NCBI RefSeq assembly: GCF_965216415.1
Contig: NZ_CBDCFU010000002.1
From: Marivita sp003149565
GTDB lineage: Bacteria > Pseudomonadota > Alphaproteobacteria > Rhodobacterales > Rhodobacteraceae
Direction: 5' to 3' (one strand)
DNA length: 64,000 nucleotides
In this document: positions 16,983-25,615 of the stretch, in pieces
How positions within the stretch are numbered: the first letter of the stretch is position 1
How the letters are laid out: every line of letters starts with the position of its first letter
Made by a program: the position numbers and the translations under genes
Notes under the pieces: model-generated
What the model was told of the DNA's origin: nothing
Databases searched by the model: none
What the model saw: only the letters and a program-made list of their open reading frames with translations

Positions 16983-17801
16983 TCAGGAGGCGCAACCAAG
17001 GATGTCGACAGCGCGCGACTCGCCGATCACCGTGAAGCGCAGCGTCGAACGGTCCAGAACGAAACTGCGTCCGTCGACATGCATGAGGCGCGTGCTGGCG
17101 TGAAGTGTCATACCGTCCCGGTGACTGTCCGGCTCTGCCACCCAAAGACGCGGATTGCCCGCCTCGACAACCACGTATTCGATGCCGCCAGCGGACGGCA
17201 TGTTGATTTTGGCGTGTAAGACCAATCCACCATCCGTTGCGGCTTCGATGCTGCAGGTCACACCAAGGACCCCTGCCTCCCGCGCGGAATAGGGGCGGTT
17301 CGTCATGGCAGCCGCAATCACCGGATCGGGACGCGTCACGTCTGCGGGCAGCACGGCATTGAATGCCAGGTTTGCCGGAATGCAAATGTCTTTGCAGAGA
17401 CCAATTTGCAAAGCTCCCTGCAAGTGCATGGCGGCCCCGCTGGATTGCGCCGTCATATGCAACGGAATCACCACTTCGGATGTGTACCCGACCGAACGCA
17501 TGCCTTGTTCGAAGAAGACAACCGGTGTCGGCCAGTTGGCCGAGACCGCTTGAATATTCTCGGACCCGTCCCAGCTGAATTGTGGCGGGATGCCCACGTC
17601 TCCTGGAGCGCGCCAATAGGTCTTCCACCCCGGTTCAAGAACGATATGCAGCGCGGCCATATGTGTGCCATCTGCCATCCGCCAGCCGGGGCGCAGCTCA
17701 ACCTTGGACAAACCGGGCGTGTTGCCCGCCATCGCAAAGGTCGTGGTAAGCAGGCACATAGCAAGTGCCAGCGTCGAAATCAGAGAGCGAAGATGCGTCA
17801 T
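16983..17801 (-). CDS. DsbD N-terminal-domain-like periplasmic protein
   Basis: 272 residues with an N-terminal signal peptide (SLISTLALAMCLLTTTFAMAG) and a DsbD-alpha/ScsB-like immunoglobulin fold: LEPGWKTYWRAPGDVGIPPQFSWDGSEN and a CKDICIPA redox motif. In DsbD this domain passes electrons to periplasmic thiol proteins; here the membrane and C-terminal thioredoxin domains are missing, so it needs a separate electron donor. The ATG at 17801 is chosen because the signal peptide starts there. The gene faces the RND permease with a three-base gap. Confidence 0.85.
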   Translation of the reverse strand: MTHLRSLISTLALAMCLLTTTFAMAGNTPGLSKVELRPGWRMADGTHMAALHIVLEPGWKTYWRAPGDVGIPPQFSWDGSENIQAVSANWPTPVVFFEQGMRSVGYTSEVVIPLHMTAQSSGAAMHLQGALQIGLCKDICIPANLAFNAVLPADVTRPDPVIAAAMTNRPYSAREAGVLGVTCSIEAATDGGLVLHAKINMPSAGGIEYVVVEAGNPRLWVAEPDSHRDGMTLHASTRLMHVDGRSFVLDRSTLRFTVIGESRAVDILGCAS

Positions 17802-17917
17802 GACCAAAGGATGTGGCCGTTTTCTGACGTGATGAAAAGTCACAAACCGGCGATCCGCCGTGTGTGAAGGGTCCCTGTGCCCTTGCAACCGCATCCCGTG
17901 CTGTCCATGTTTGCTAT

Positions 17918-18493
17918 GTGACCAAGACAGAATCCATCACCGATCTTACCGGACATTTGCTGATCGCGATGCCTGGGATGACTGATCCCCGCTTCGAGCA
18001 CAGCCTAATCTATCTTTGCGCGCATTCCGATGATGGCGCGATGGGATTGATCGTGAACAAGCCGTCCGCCGAGATGAGTTTTGAAACGCTTGTCGACCAG
18101 TTGCCCATCGAAAACACCGGCAACCTGAGCGACATCCGGGTTCACTTTGGAGGACCGGTCGAAGTGGGCCGGGGGTTTGTGCTGCATTCGCCGGATTTTC
18201 AGTCAGACATGACGACTTTGCAGATTGATGAAGCCTTTGCCATGACCGCCACGCTGGATGTTCTGGAAAGCATTGCCCAGGGGGCAGGACCTGCCAAGCG
18301 CTTGATCGTTCTGGGCTATGCGGGATGGGGGCCTGGGCAGCTCGAAAGCGAGATTGCCGCCAATGGCTGGCTGACTTGTCCAGCCTCCAACGAACTGGTG
18401 TTCGACACCGCCGATCCCGACAAGTGGGAAGCTGCACTGGGGACTTTGGGTGTGCCCCCTTTAATGCTGTCCTCAGAGGGCGGACGCGCCTGA
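17918..18493 (+). CDS. yqgE: YqgE/AlgH family protein
   Basis: 191 residues with the family signatures LTGHLLIAMPGMTDPRFEHSLIYLC (residues about 8-32), GAMGLIVNKP, FGGPVEVGRGFVLHS and VLGYAGWGPGQLESEI. Function is poorly known; AlgH was linked to alginate regulation in Pseudomonas. No ATG fits the conserved start, so the GTG at 17918 (VTKTESITDLTG) is proposed. It is divergent from the DsbD-like gene. Confidence 0.9.
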   Translation: MTKTESITDLTGHLLIAMPGMTDPRFEHSLIYLCAHSDDGAMGLIVNKPSAEMSFETLVDQLPIENTGNLSDIRVHFGGPVEVGRGFVLHSPDFQSDMTTLQIDEAFAMTATLDVLESIAQGAGPAKRLIVLGYAGWGPGQLESEIAANGWLTCPASNELVFDTADPDKWEAALGTLGVPPLMLSSEGGRA

Positions 18494-18503
18494 AAGGCGC
18501 GCG

Positions 18504-18590
18504 GCGAAGGACAAGCCTTCGCAAGGGGCGCTGCCCCTCGACCCGGACGACGTCCGGGTCTCACCCCGGGATATTTTGAAAACAAAGAAG
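18504..18590 (+). repeat. Intergenic hairpin array plus conserved ATATTT/AAGAAG tail (copy 2)
   Basis: Three successive hairpins (GCGAAGG..CCTTCGC at 18504-18522, GGGGC..GCCCC at 18525-18537, GACCCGGAC..GTCCGGGTC at 18540-18560) are followed by ACCCCGGGATATTTTGAAAA and AAAGAAG. The tail matches copy 1 at 1917-1945. It lies between convergent yqgE and an MBL hydrolase gene, so a termination role is plausible. Confidence 0.6.
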
Positions 18591-18591
18591 A

Positions 18592-19638
18592 TCAGGACCG
18601 CGTCTGAAACACCCATGCGCCGGTGTCATCAAGATGACGGGTGGCCCGCCCTACGTGCCAGAGGTGCTGGCAATGAGCCATCGCCTCGACCAGAGCGAGG
18701 CCGTATTCGCCGTCTCCGATATGGCGTTTGAAGAGCGGCGCAAAACATGCGCCTGCGGATTTCGGTTCTGTCAGATGGGTCTCCAGACGCCGCAAGGCGC
18801 CGTGGTGGTTCTCGATCAATTGCTGCAGACGCAGAGGCAGGCCAGTGAACGGAAGCTTATGCCCGCCAAGCCCGAGATGATCCTCGCGCGCGATGGTCGC
18901 CAGACGTTCGCAGGCCTCGAGCCAATCGGCAACGGGATCGGCTTCGGGTTCGGTCGCATAGACACCTATATTCGAACTGATCGACGGCAGAATTTGGTCT
19001 CCCGCCAGAACAAGATGGTCATCGCGCGACCAGAAGGTGGCATGTTCGGGTGCGTGGCCATTGCCGATGTGAATGTCCCATGTCCGCCCACCGGCGGTGA
19101 TCGTGTCGCCCTGTTGAATACGCGAATAACCGAGCGGCAGAGGCGCAACGCAGTCGGCAAAATTGAATGGTCGTTCGGATCTCCGCTTTTCGAGAATGGC
19201 CGGGTCCATGCCGCACCGCTGCCAGAAGGTCAGAGTTTCGGCACTGGGTACCGGCTGTTCATCAAGGCGCAGCATCCGCGCCATCAGCCAGGCAGTGCGT
19301 GTGGTGATCAATTCTGATCCGTGATCGGTCTGAAACCAGCCTGCGAGACCAACGTGATCGGGATGGTGGTGCGTTACAATGACCCGATGGACCGGTTTGC
19401 CGCCCAGTGGGCCAGCCATAAGTTTGACCCAAATAGCCTTGCCCCGTTTCGAGGCAAAGCCAGTATCGACCAATGTCCACCCGTCACCGTCGTCAAGCGC
19501 GTAGACATTCACATGGTCGAGCTTCATCGGGAGCGGCAGGCGCATCCAGAGAACCCCCTCGGCTATTTCGGTTGCCGAACCTTCTTCCGGGGGTGTCTCC
19601 CAGGGGTAGCGGATCCCGCCTGCGCTACGATCCTTCAT
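18592..19638 (-). CDS. MBL-fold metallo-hydrolase
   Basis: 348-residue metallo-beta-lactamase-fold hydrolase (cytosolic, no signal). Metal motif THHHPDH at about 90, further ligands in GNGHAPEH and AGDQILPS, and GGHKLPF. A C-terminal helical part (HLTEPKSAGACFAPLF...) resembles the winged-helix tail of LACTB2-type enzymes. It overlaps the upstream acyl-CoA dehydrogenase by four bases, so it may hydrolyse a thioester or a related product of that pathway; this is inference. Confidence 0.85.
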   Translation of the reverse strand: MKDRSAGGIRYPWETPPEEGSATEIAEGVLWMRLPLPMKLDHVNVYALDDGDGWTLVDTGFASKRGKAIWVKLMAGPLGGKPVHRVIVTHHHPDHVGLAGWFQTDHGSELITTRTAWLMARMLRLDEQPVPSAETLTFWQRCGMDPAILEKRRSERPFNFADCVAPLPLGYSRIQQGDTITAGGRTWDIHIGNGHAPEHATFWSRDDHLVLAGDQILPSISSNIGVYATEPEADPVADWLEACERLATIAREDHLGLGGHKLPFTGLPLRLQQLIENHHGALRRLETHLTEPKSAGACFAPLFKRHIGDGEYGLALVEAMAHCQHLWHVGRATRHLDDTGAWVFQTRS

Positions 19639-21335
19639 GCGGCAAGATCGTCGAGGCTAAGGGCGTATAGCTCGTCCGCGCCCTGACGCGCCTGTGTCAG
19701 AAGACCGATATGTTCGGGTAGGAGGCTGTGGATATAGAACGCCGCCAGCCGTTCATGTGTACCACCGCGATCAGCGCGCGCCGCTTTGAGATGGAAATGT
19801 GCACCCAGTACGCGGGCAAAGCCACGCAGATAGGGTACCGAGCCGGCAAAGCGGTCCTGAGCACCATGCGCCACCATCCATTCGGTGGTTTCGCGCAGGG
19901 TCTCGCAGGCCTGCCAAACGGCTTCGGCCAGATCGCCCAGTTCGGTGCGTGCGGCTTCGGCCTCGGCCTCGATCTCGTCAAGCAGACGATACGCCGCCTC
20001 TCCGCCATCCATCAGCTTGCGCCCGACAAGGTCCATCGACTGAATGCCGTTGGTGCCTTCGTAAATGGCGGTGACACGCACATCGCGCGAATATTGCGCC
20101 GCGCCGGTTTCTTCGATGAATCCCATACCTCCATGCACCTGCACGCCCAGTTCGGCGACGTCAATGCCGGTTTCTGTTCCGAAGGCCTTGGTGATCGGTG
20201 TCAAAAGCGCCGCGCGCGCGGCCCAGTCGGCATGGCCGGTCGCTGTTTCCATGTCGATGGCCACAGCGTTGGCCAGGGCAATCGCCCGCGCGGCAAAGGT
20301 ATCGGCCTTCATCGTCGCCAGCATACGGCGCACATCGGCGTGATCCGTGATCGTATTGTTTTCTGTCCGACCCTGCTTGCGCCCCTCTGCATAGGCCAGC
20401 GCCTGCTGATAAGCGCGATCGGCCACACCGATGCCTTGGACGCCGACACCCAGACGCGCGTTGTTCATCATGGTGAACATTGCGCGCATGCCGTCGCTTT
20501 CCTCGCCCACAAGCCAGCCGGTTGCGCCGTCATACTGCATTACCGCAGTTGGGCTGCCATGCAGGCCCATCTTGTGCTCAAGGCTCACCACCTTGAGGCT
20601 GTTGCCCACGCCGGGCGCACCGTTTTCGTCTGGAATGCGCTTTGGCACGAGGAACAGGCTGATACCCTTGGTGCCCGGTACTGCATCGGGCAGACGCGCC
20701 AGTACAAGGTGGCAGACGTTCTCGGTGATGTCATTATCGCCCCAGGAAATGTAAATCTTCTGGCCGGTGATCGCATAGGTCCCGTCCCCATTCGGGACGG
20801 CCTTGGTGGTCAATGCGCCCACATCGCTGCCCGCCTGCGGTTCCGTCAGGTTCATGGTGCCCATCCATTCGCCGGAAATCAGCTTGGGTAGATAGAGTTC
20901 CTTGAGTGCGTCGCTCGCGTGATTCTCCAGCGCCTCGATCTGGCCCTGAGTCATCAGCGGGGCAAGCTGCAGCGACAGGCAGGCAGCGCTCATCATGTCA
21001 TTGACCGCAGTGGTCATCGTCATCGGCAATCCCATACCGCCATACTGCGGATCCGCGGCAATCGCGATCCAGCCACCGTCGCCAATGGCCCGATACCCAT
21101 CTGCAAAACCCGGGGACGTCCGGACAATTCCATTCTCAAGCTGTGCCGGGTGCAGGTCCCCTGCACGCTGCAACGGCGCAAGAATTTCCTCGCACAGCTT
21201 TCCAGCCTCTCCCAGAACCGCCTCGACGGTTTCGGCGGTGGCTTCGGAAAAGCGCTCGGTTGCGGCGACCTGATCAAAACCGATGACATGGTCAAACAGG
21301 AAGCGAAATTCGGAAACGGGGGCGCGGTATGGCAT
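19635..21335 (-). CDS. Long-type acyl-CoA dehydrogenase (DmdC/FadE-like)
   Basis: 566 residues, longer than the usual 380-residue acyl-CoA dehydrogenases; belongs to the class with extra N- and C-terminal domains that includes roseobacter DmdC (methylthiopropionyl-CoA dehydrogenase). Seen: MNLTEPQAGSDVGALTT (flavin-binding), GQKIYISWGD, MGLHGSPTAVM, QVHGGMGFIEETGAAQYSRDVRVTAIYEGTNGIQ with the catalytic Glu in the YEGTNGIQ region. Start at 21335 has a GAGGAAAGC ribosome binding site; the open frame extends upstream without conservation. Substrate unknown; DmdC is one possibility. Co-transcribed with an MBL hydrolase. Confidence 0.9.
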   Translation of the reverse strand: MPYRAPVSEFRFLFDHVIGFDQVAATERFSEATAETVEAVLGEAGKLCEEILAPLQRAGDLHPAQLENGIVRTSPGFADGYRAIGDGGWIAIAADPQYGGMGLPMTMTTAVNDMMSAACLSLQLAPLMTQGQIEALENHASDALKELYLPKLISGEWMGTMNLTEPQAGSDVGALTTKAVPNGDGTYAITGQKIYISWGDNDITENVCHLVLARLPDAVPGTKGISLFLVPKRIPDENGAPGVGNSLKVVSLEHKMGLHGSPTAVMQYDGATGWLVGEESDGMRAMFTMMNNARLGVGVQGIGVADRAYQQALAYAEGRKQGRTENNTITDHADVRRMLATMKADTFAARAIALANAVAIDMETATGHADWAARAALLTPITKAFGTETGIDVAELGVQVHGGMGFIEETGAAQYSRDVRVTAIYEGTNGIQSMDLVGRKLMDGGEAAYRLLDEIEAEAEAARTELGDLAEAVWQACETLRETTEWMVAHGAQDRFAGSVPYLRGFARVLGAHFHLKAARADRGGTHERLAAFYIHSLLPEHIGLLTQARQGADELYALSLDDLAA

Positions 21336-21474
21336 GGTCAGCTTTCCTCGAACATCAGGACAGACAAGCGGCGGCTTGGCAATTGGGTGCCAGAACGGTA
21401 AGCAGCCGCAAGCTCTTGATGCGACCCTGACGAATGCGGCCAAGCCCATCAACAAAAACGCGGCGTCATAACCC

Positions 21475-22428
21475 ATGATCACGTCTTCGCCTGAAATTCT
21501 GTCCGACACGGCTGCATCGCATGCGCATCTGGCCAAGCTCTTGCGCAATGGCGGATTGGTCGCCTTCCCGACCGAGACCGTTTACGGTTTGGGGGCCGAT
21601 GCCTGCGATGACCGGGCTGTTGCGCGCATCTACGAGGCAAAGGGACGGCCAAGCTTCAATCCACTGATTGTGCACTTCGCGGACCTCGAGACACTCAGAC
21701 AGCATGTTGTCTGGCGGCCCGAGGCGGATGTTCTGGCGCAGGCTTATTGGCCCGGACCCTTGACGCTGGTGCTCAAACGGCAACCCGACAGCCCCATATC
21801 TCCTCTGGTGTCAGCGGGGCTTGAGACGCTCGCGGTGCGTCTGCCGGCGCATGACACGGCGCGCGCTGTGCTGCGGGCATTTGGCGGTGGCGTGGCCGCG
21901 CCCTCGGCCAACCGCTCCGGCCAGATCAGTCCGACACAGGCAGGTCATGTACGCGACAGTCTGGGTGCGCGAGTCGATGCCATTCTGGATGGCGGCTCCT
22001 GCAAAGTGGGCGTCGAATCGACGATTGTCGGTCTCGTCGACAAGCCAGTGCTGCTGCGTCCGGGTGGGATCACTGAGGACGAGCTGGCACAGACGCTTGG
22101 GCGTCATCTGGCGGTGCGCCACAAAGCCGAGGCGATTTCGGCCCCGGGTCAGTTGATGTCGCACTACGCACCGGATTCGCTGGTGCGGTTGAACGCCACA
22201 GAATGGGAGCCGAACGAATTGCGTCTTGGGTTTGGCGAGGTCGAGTGTGACCTGAACCTGTCCGAAAGCGAAGACCTTGTCGAAGCCGCTGCCAATCTGT
22301 TCGACTATCTGCACCAGTTGGATGCAAGACAGGCCGGGACCATTGCCGTTTCGCCCATCCCGCACGAAGGTCTGGGCATCGCGATCAATGACCGACTGAG
22401 CCGCGCCGCCGCGCCGCGCGATAGCTGA
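21475..22428 (+). CDS. tsaC: L-threonylcarbamoyladenylate synthase (Sua5/TsaC long form)
   Basis: Makes threonylcarbamoyl-AMP for the t6A37 modification of ANN-decoding tRNAs. 317 residues: YrdC domain (GLVAFPTETVYGLGADA, YEAKGRPSFNPLIVHF, YWPGPLTLVL, PSANRSGQISPTQAGHV, GVESTIVGL) plus the C-terminal Sua5 domain joined by SAPGQLMSHYAPDS. The gene is divergent from the acyl-CoA dehydrogenase. Confidence 0.95.
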   Translation: MITSSPEILSDTAASHAHLAKLLRNGGLVAFPTETVYGLGADACDDRAVARIYEAKGRPSFNPLIVHFADLETLRQHVVWRPEADVLAQAYWPGPLTLVLKRQPDSPISPLVSAGLETLAVRLPAHDTARAVLRAFGGGVAAPSANRSGQISPTQAGHVRDSLGARVDAILDGGSCKVGVESTIVGLVDKPVLLRPGGITEDELAQTLGRHLAVRHKAEAISAPGQLMSHYAPDSLVRLNATEWEPNELRLGFGEVECDLNLSESEDLVEAAANLFDYLHQLDARQAGTIAVSPIPHEGLGIAINDRLSRAAAPRDS

Positions 22429-22436
22429 CCGCAGGG

Positions 22437-22456
22437 GCCGGGCGTCTCGGCCCGGC
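22437..22456. terminator. GC-rich hairpin between convergent genes
   Basis: GCCGGGC, loop GTCTCG, GCCCGGC between tsaC (plus) and an MBL gene (minus). It has no T run, so termination is only a possibility. Confidence 0.4.
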
Positions 22457-22482
22457 GCAACTGCGTTACTCGAAAGCTCTGG

Positions 22483-23451
22483 TCAGTCAAACTTCCAAAG
22501 CGCCGGGACAAAGCTGTAAGCCTCGCCGTCGCGCATCACGTGTCCGACACCGGGGAAGGGGAAGTGATAGCCCAAAACCGCCATCCGATCCGTGGCGGCC
22601 ATGTCCAGAAGCCGCTTGCGGGTCGCCACCGTCTGATCCCCGTCAGCATCAAAATTGTTGTACCAATCCGGATGCGCAAAGTTGGTGTAGGCATGGCTCA
22701 TGGCATCGCCCAAAGCAATCAACTGCTGCCCGCCGCTTTCCACCACAACTGCCATGTGACCGGGTGTGTGACCGGGTGTGTCGATGACACGCACACCGGG
22801 CACAACCTCGAAGCCGTCCGACATCAGCTCCCATTCGGCGCCATCGACATTGATTGAGTTCTGGGCGCCGACGACGAATTGCTGCATTTCCACAGGCACC
22901 TGTGACGCCAGCCCGTCCTGCATCCAGTAGGCATGCTCGGTCTCGCCAAGGTAATAAGCCGCGTCCGGGATGATGGCCTCATCGAAATCGTCACGGATTC
23001 CCCAGATATGATCCGGGTGGGCATGGGTGATGACCACATGCGTGATCGCCGCCGCGTCGATGCCCGCGGCATCCAGATTGCCCCACAGCCGTCCTGCTGT
23101 TTCGAGGAAGCGATTGCCTGATCCCACATCGACCAGCACGGTGTTTCCGCCGATCTCGACGATCAGGTGGTTGGTGTGCGAGGTGTTGGTCTCGGTCGAC
23201 AGGTAATGCGCGGCCAGAAAGGCCTGCACCTCGGCCGGATCGGCATTCACTCCCAGACCGTTCGTCGGAAGGCTCAGATAGCCATCCGAAACGATGGTGA
23301 TTTTGGCATCGCCAAGGGTAAAGCGGAAATGCGCGGGGTTGCCGCCCTCGGGGCCACCCAGTTCGGCCAGCGCCTGTGCGCCCGGAAGCGCAAAGGCAGG
23401 CATCGCGGCAGCAGTTTTGAGAAACGTCCGGCGTGTCGGGCGCAATAGCAT
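22483..23451 (-). CDS. Tat-exported MBL-fold hydrolase
   Basis: 322 residues. A twin-arginine signal (RRTFLKTAAAMPAFALPGAQA) directs the folded enzyme to the periplasm. Metal motif THAHPDHIWG, then YLGETEHAYW, DTPGHTPGHMAV, GDAMSHAY and GYHFPFPG. It is like the lactonase/aryl-hydrolase group of the metallo-beta-lactamase superfamily; the substrate is not evident. Start at 23451 follows GGAGGAGACCCC. It is divergent from a TRAP binding protein gene, sharing a 281-base promoter region. Confidence 0.88.
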   Translation of the reverse strand: MLLRPTRRTFLKTAAAMPAFALPGAQALAELGGPEGGNPAHFRFTLGDAKITIVSDGYLSLPTNGLGVNADPAEVQAFLAAHYLSTETNTSHTNHLIVEIGGNTVLVDVGSGNRFLETAGRLWGNLDAAGIDAAAITHVVITHAHPDHIWGIRDDFDEAIIPDAAYYLGETEHAYWMQDGLASQVPVEMQQFVVGAQNSINVDGAEWELMSDGFEVVPGVRVIDTPGHTPGHMAVVVESGGQQLIALGDAMSHAYTNFAHPDWYNNFDADGDQTVATRKRLLDMAATDRMAVLGYHFPFPGVGHVMRDGEAYSFVPALWKFD

Positions 23452-23732
23452 GGGGTCTCCTCCCAGAGATAAATTCATATTTGTGAATAACATACTTGGG
23501 CCACGCGCCGCAAATGTCTTTTGTCTTTGCAGACCGCTTGTTCAGCTGATGGGAAAAAGGCGGACCAATTCCCCCCCATTGCGTGTTTTTCAATCCATCT
23601 CACCCACTTAAAGGCAATACTCCGCCGGTGAATAGTTGCGAGTGGTTTGCAGCTAACGGAAAGACGCCATACATAGCCGTCGTGCTGCAGCGCAGCAGCA
23701 TGCAACCAACGCTTCATAGAGGAGGCGCGGAT
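23452..23732. other. Divergent intergenic region
   Basis: 281 bases between the MBL hydrolase (minus) and the TRAP binding protein (plus). It must hold both promoters. ATTCATATTTGTGAAT (around 23475-23490) is an imperfect dyad near the MBL start. I see no RNA gene. Confidence 0.4.
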
Positions 23733-24782
23733 ATGATGTTTCTCAAGACCGCCGCTCTCGCCGCCATGTTTGGCATCACAGCAACCACCGGAATCGCTCA
23801 GGAGGTCACCCTCCGGTTCCAGCATTTCGTCTCGCCCAATTCAGCGAACCCCAAGTACTTCCTCGATCCTTGGGTCGAAAAGGTCGAAGCCGAGTCGAAC
23901 GGCCGGATCAAGATCGAGATCTATCCGTTCATGCAGCTCGGCGGCAAAGCCACCGCGCAATATGACCTGATCCGCGACGGTGTCATCGACGGCGGATGGG
24001 TGATCCCCGGCTACACCCCGGGCCGCTTCCCCGAAGCCGAAGCGCTGGAACTGCCCTTCATGGTCACCAAAAGCGCCGAAGACGCCTCTCGCGCTGCGTG
24101 GGAATTCACACAGAAGCACCTGATGGACGATTTCGCTGACGTGCACCTGATCGCCGCCCACATGCACGGGCCGGGCATCGTGCACAAAAAAGGCGCCGCC
24201 GTCGAGGACCTGAGCGATTTCGCGGGTCTCAAACTGCGGGGCCCGTCGCGCCCTGCGACCCTTTTGCTCGACAAGCTGGGGGCCGAACCCATCGGCCTTC
24301 CAGTGCCGCAATTCCCCGAGGCGCTGTCCAAAGGTGTCGTTGATGGCGGTGTGATCACTTGGGAAATGTCGCCCTCGCTCAAACTCGACGAACTGACCGA
24401 CAGCCACACCGACGTGGCGGGCGACAAATCGCTCTACAACCTCTACTTCATATGGGCGATGAACAAGGACAGCTACAATGCGCTTCCCGATGATCTCAAA
24501 GCGGTCATCGACGCCAATTCCGGTCTGGAGACATCGGCGATGGCAGGCCGCGCCCATGATACGGGTGACCACGACGGGTTTGTCCTGATGGAAGACGCCG
24601 GAAACGAGATCGCCACGCTGAGCGAAGACGTCACGGCGCAGATCGTGGCGCTGGGCGATGAGGTGACACAGGAGTGGATCGCGGAGATGACCGAGCGCGG
24701 CCTGGACGGCGCGCAACTGGTCGAAGATGCCCGCGCGGCTGTTGAAGCGACTCGCGGCGCGGCGAGCGGAACCGACGGGTAA
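23733..24782 (+). CDS. TRAP transporter substrate-binding protein (DctP family)
   Basis: 349-residue periplasmic receptor of a tripartite ATP-independent transporter. Signal peptide MFLKTAALAAMFGITATTGIAQ; mature part begins EVTLRFQHFVSPNSAN. Family features are GRIKIEIYPFMQLGG, AEALELPFM, GLKLRGPSRPATLLLDKLGAEPIGLPVPQFPEALSKGVVDGG, and LYFIWAMNKDSYNALP. Start at 23733 or 23736 behind GGAGG at 23721. No DctQ or DctM membrane subunits are near, so it is an orphan receptor or feeds a distant permease. Ligand unknown; the family binds organic acids. A strong terminator follows. Confidence 0.92.
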   Translation: MMFLKTAALAAMFGITATTGIAQEVTLRFQHFVSPNSANPKYFLDPWVEKVEAESNGRIKIEIYPFMQLGGKATAQYDLIRDGVIDGGWVIPGYTPGRFPEAEALELPFMVTKSAEDASRAAWEFTQKHLMDDFADVHLIAAHMHGPGIVHKKGAAVEDLSDFAGLKLRGPSRPATLLLDKLGAEPIGLPVPQFPEALSKGVVDGGVITWEMSPSLKLDELTDSHTDVAGDKSLYNLYFIWAMNKDSYNALPDDLKAVIDANSGLETSAMAGRAHDTGDHDGFVLMEDAGNEIATLSEDVTAQIVALGDEVTQEWIAEMTERGLDGAQLVEDARAAVEATRGAASGTDG

Positions 24783-24803
24783 AGAACCTTCCCAACCACT
24801 GGC

Positions 24804-24830
24804 GACGCGGCATCAATGCCGCGTCGTTTT
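24804..24830 (+). terminator. Rho-independent terminator after the TRAP receptor gene
   Basis: Perfect 10-bp stem GACGCGGCAT / ATGCCGCGTC with a two-base centre, followed by GTTTT, 21 bases past the stop codon. Confidence 0.85.
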
Positions 24831-24856
24831 GCGTCGACGCAAAACCCCGCTTTGGC

Positions 24857-25030
24857 TCAGTCGTCGCGATTCCACCGCTTCCAGAGAAGGGATAAAAGCG
24901 TCTCACCAGCCACGGGTGTGATGCAATCGGCCATCAACACCGGTCCACCCTTCACCGGCGCGCGCTTCTCTGCCTTTGAGCAGTCCTGCATGGGCGTGAA
25001 ATCGCGGGTCGTGGGTGCAAATACATCCAT
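24857..25030 (-). CDS. Possible small protein downstream of rsmD
   Basis: A 57-residue frame (MDVFAPTTRDFTPMQDCSKAE..., ending LLWKRWNRDD) starts 12 bases after the rsmD stop on the same strand and fills the space up to the TRAP terminator. It has two cysteines about 19 residues apart. No clear ribosome binding site and no recognised family. Kept because it fits the operon spacing and nothing else explains the stretch; it could be chance. Confidence 0.4.
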   Translation of the reverse strand: MDVFAPTTRDFTPMQDCSKAEKRAPVKGGPVLMADCITPVAGETLLSLLWKRWNRDD

Positions 25031-25042
25031 TGTGAGACCGTA

Positions 25043-25615
25043 TCACATTTCGTCTGCCAGCCCAAACCTTAGCATCGTGGCATGAGTGTCGCCGTAGCGC
25101 CGGGTATCAAGGCGCGTGAACCCTTCAGGCGCATTCTGCGGTGCGCTCTCTTCCCAGACCACCAGTGCACCCTCGGACAGCCAGCCGCCCTTTGCGGCGG
25201 CAGCCAGCGCTTTTTCTCCAAGACCTTTGCCGTATGGCGGATCCAGAAAGACCAATGTGGCCGGCTGCCTGTCACAGATCGGCAGCCGTGTGGCATCCCG
25301 CGCAATCACCCGCCCCGTTTCGCAGCGCAACGTCTTGAGATTTGATTTGATCAATGACAGTGCCTTGCGCCCATCATCGACGAACACAGCCGACACCGCC
25401 CCGCGCGACAGCGCCTCCAGGCCCAGCGCCCCGGTTCCGGCAAACAGGTCGAGCACATGCGCGTCCTCGAACGGATCGCCAAACCGTCCGCCCGCCAACA
25501 CGTTGAACAGGCTTTCCCGCACACGGTCCGTTGTCGGGCGCAGATGCGCACCGGGATCGCCTTTGCCGACGCTCGCCAGCGGATGCCCGCGCCATCTGCC
25601 GGCGATGATCCTCAC
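25043..25615 (-). CDS. rsmD: 16S rRNA (guanine(966)-N(2))-methyltransferase RsmD
   Basis: Methylates G966 of 16S rRNA using S-adenosylmethionine. 190 residues with RIIAGRWRGHPL, RPTTDRVRESLFNVL, VLDLFAGTGALGLEALSRGA (SAM site), and the catalytic FLDPPYGKG. Overlaps the upstream flavoprotein gene by four bases. Confidence 0.95.
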   Translation of the reverse strand: MRIIAGRWRGHPLASVGKGDPGAHLRPTTDRVRESLFNVLAGGRFGDPFEDAHVLDLFAGTGALGLEALSRGAVSAVFVDDGRKALSLIKSNLKTLRCETGRVIARDATRLPICDRQPATLVFLDPPYGKGLGEKALAAAAKGGWLSEGALVVWEESAPQNAPEGFTRLDTRRYGDTHATMLRFGLADEM

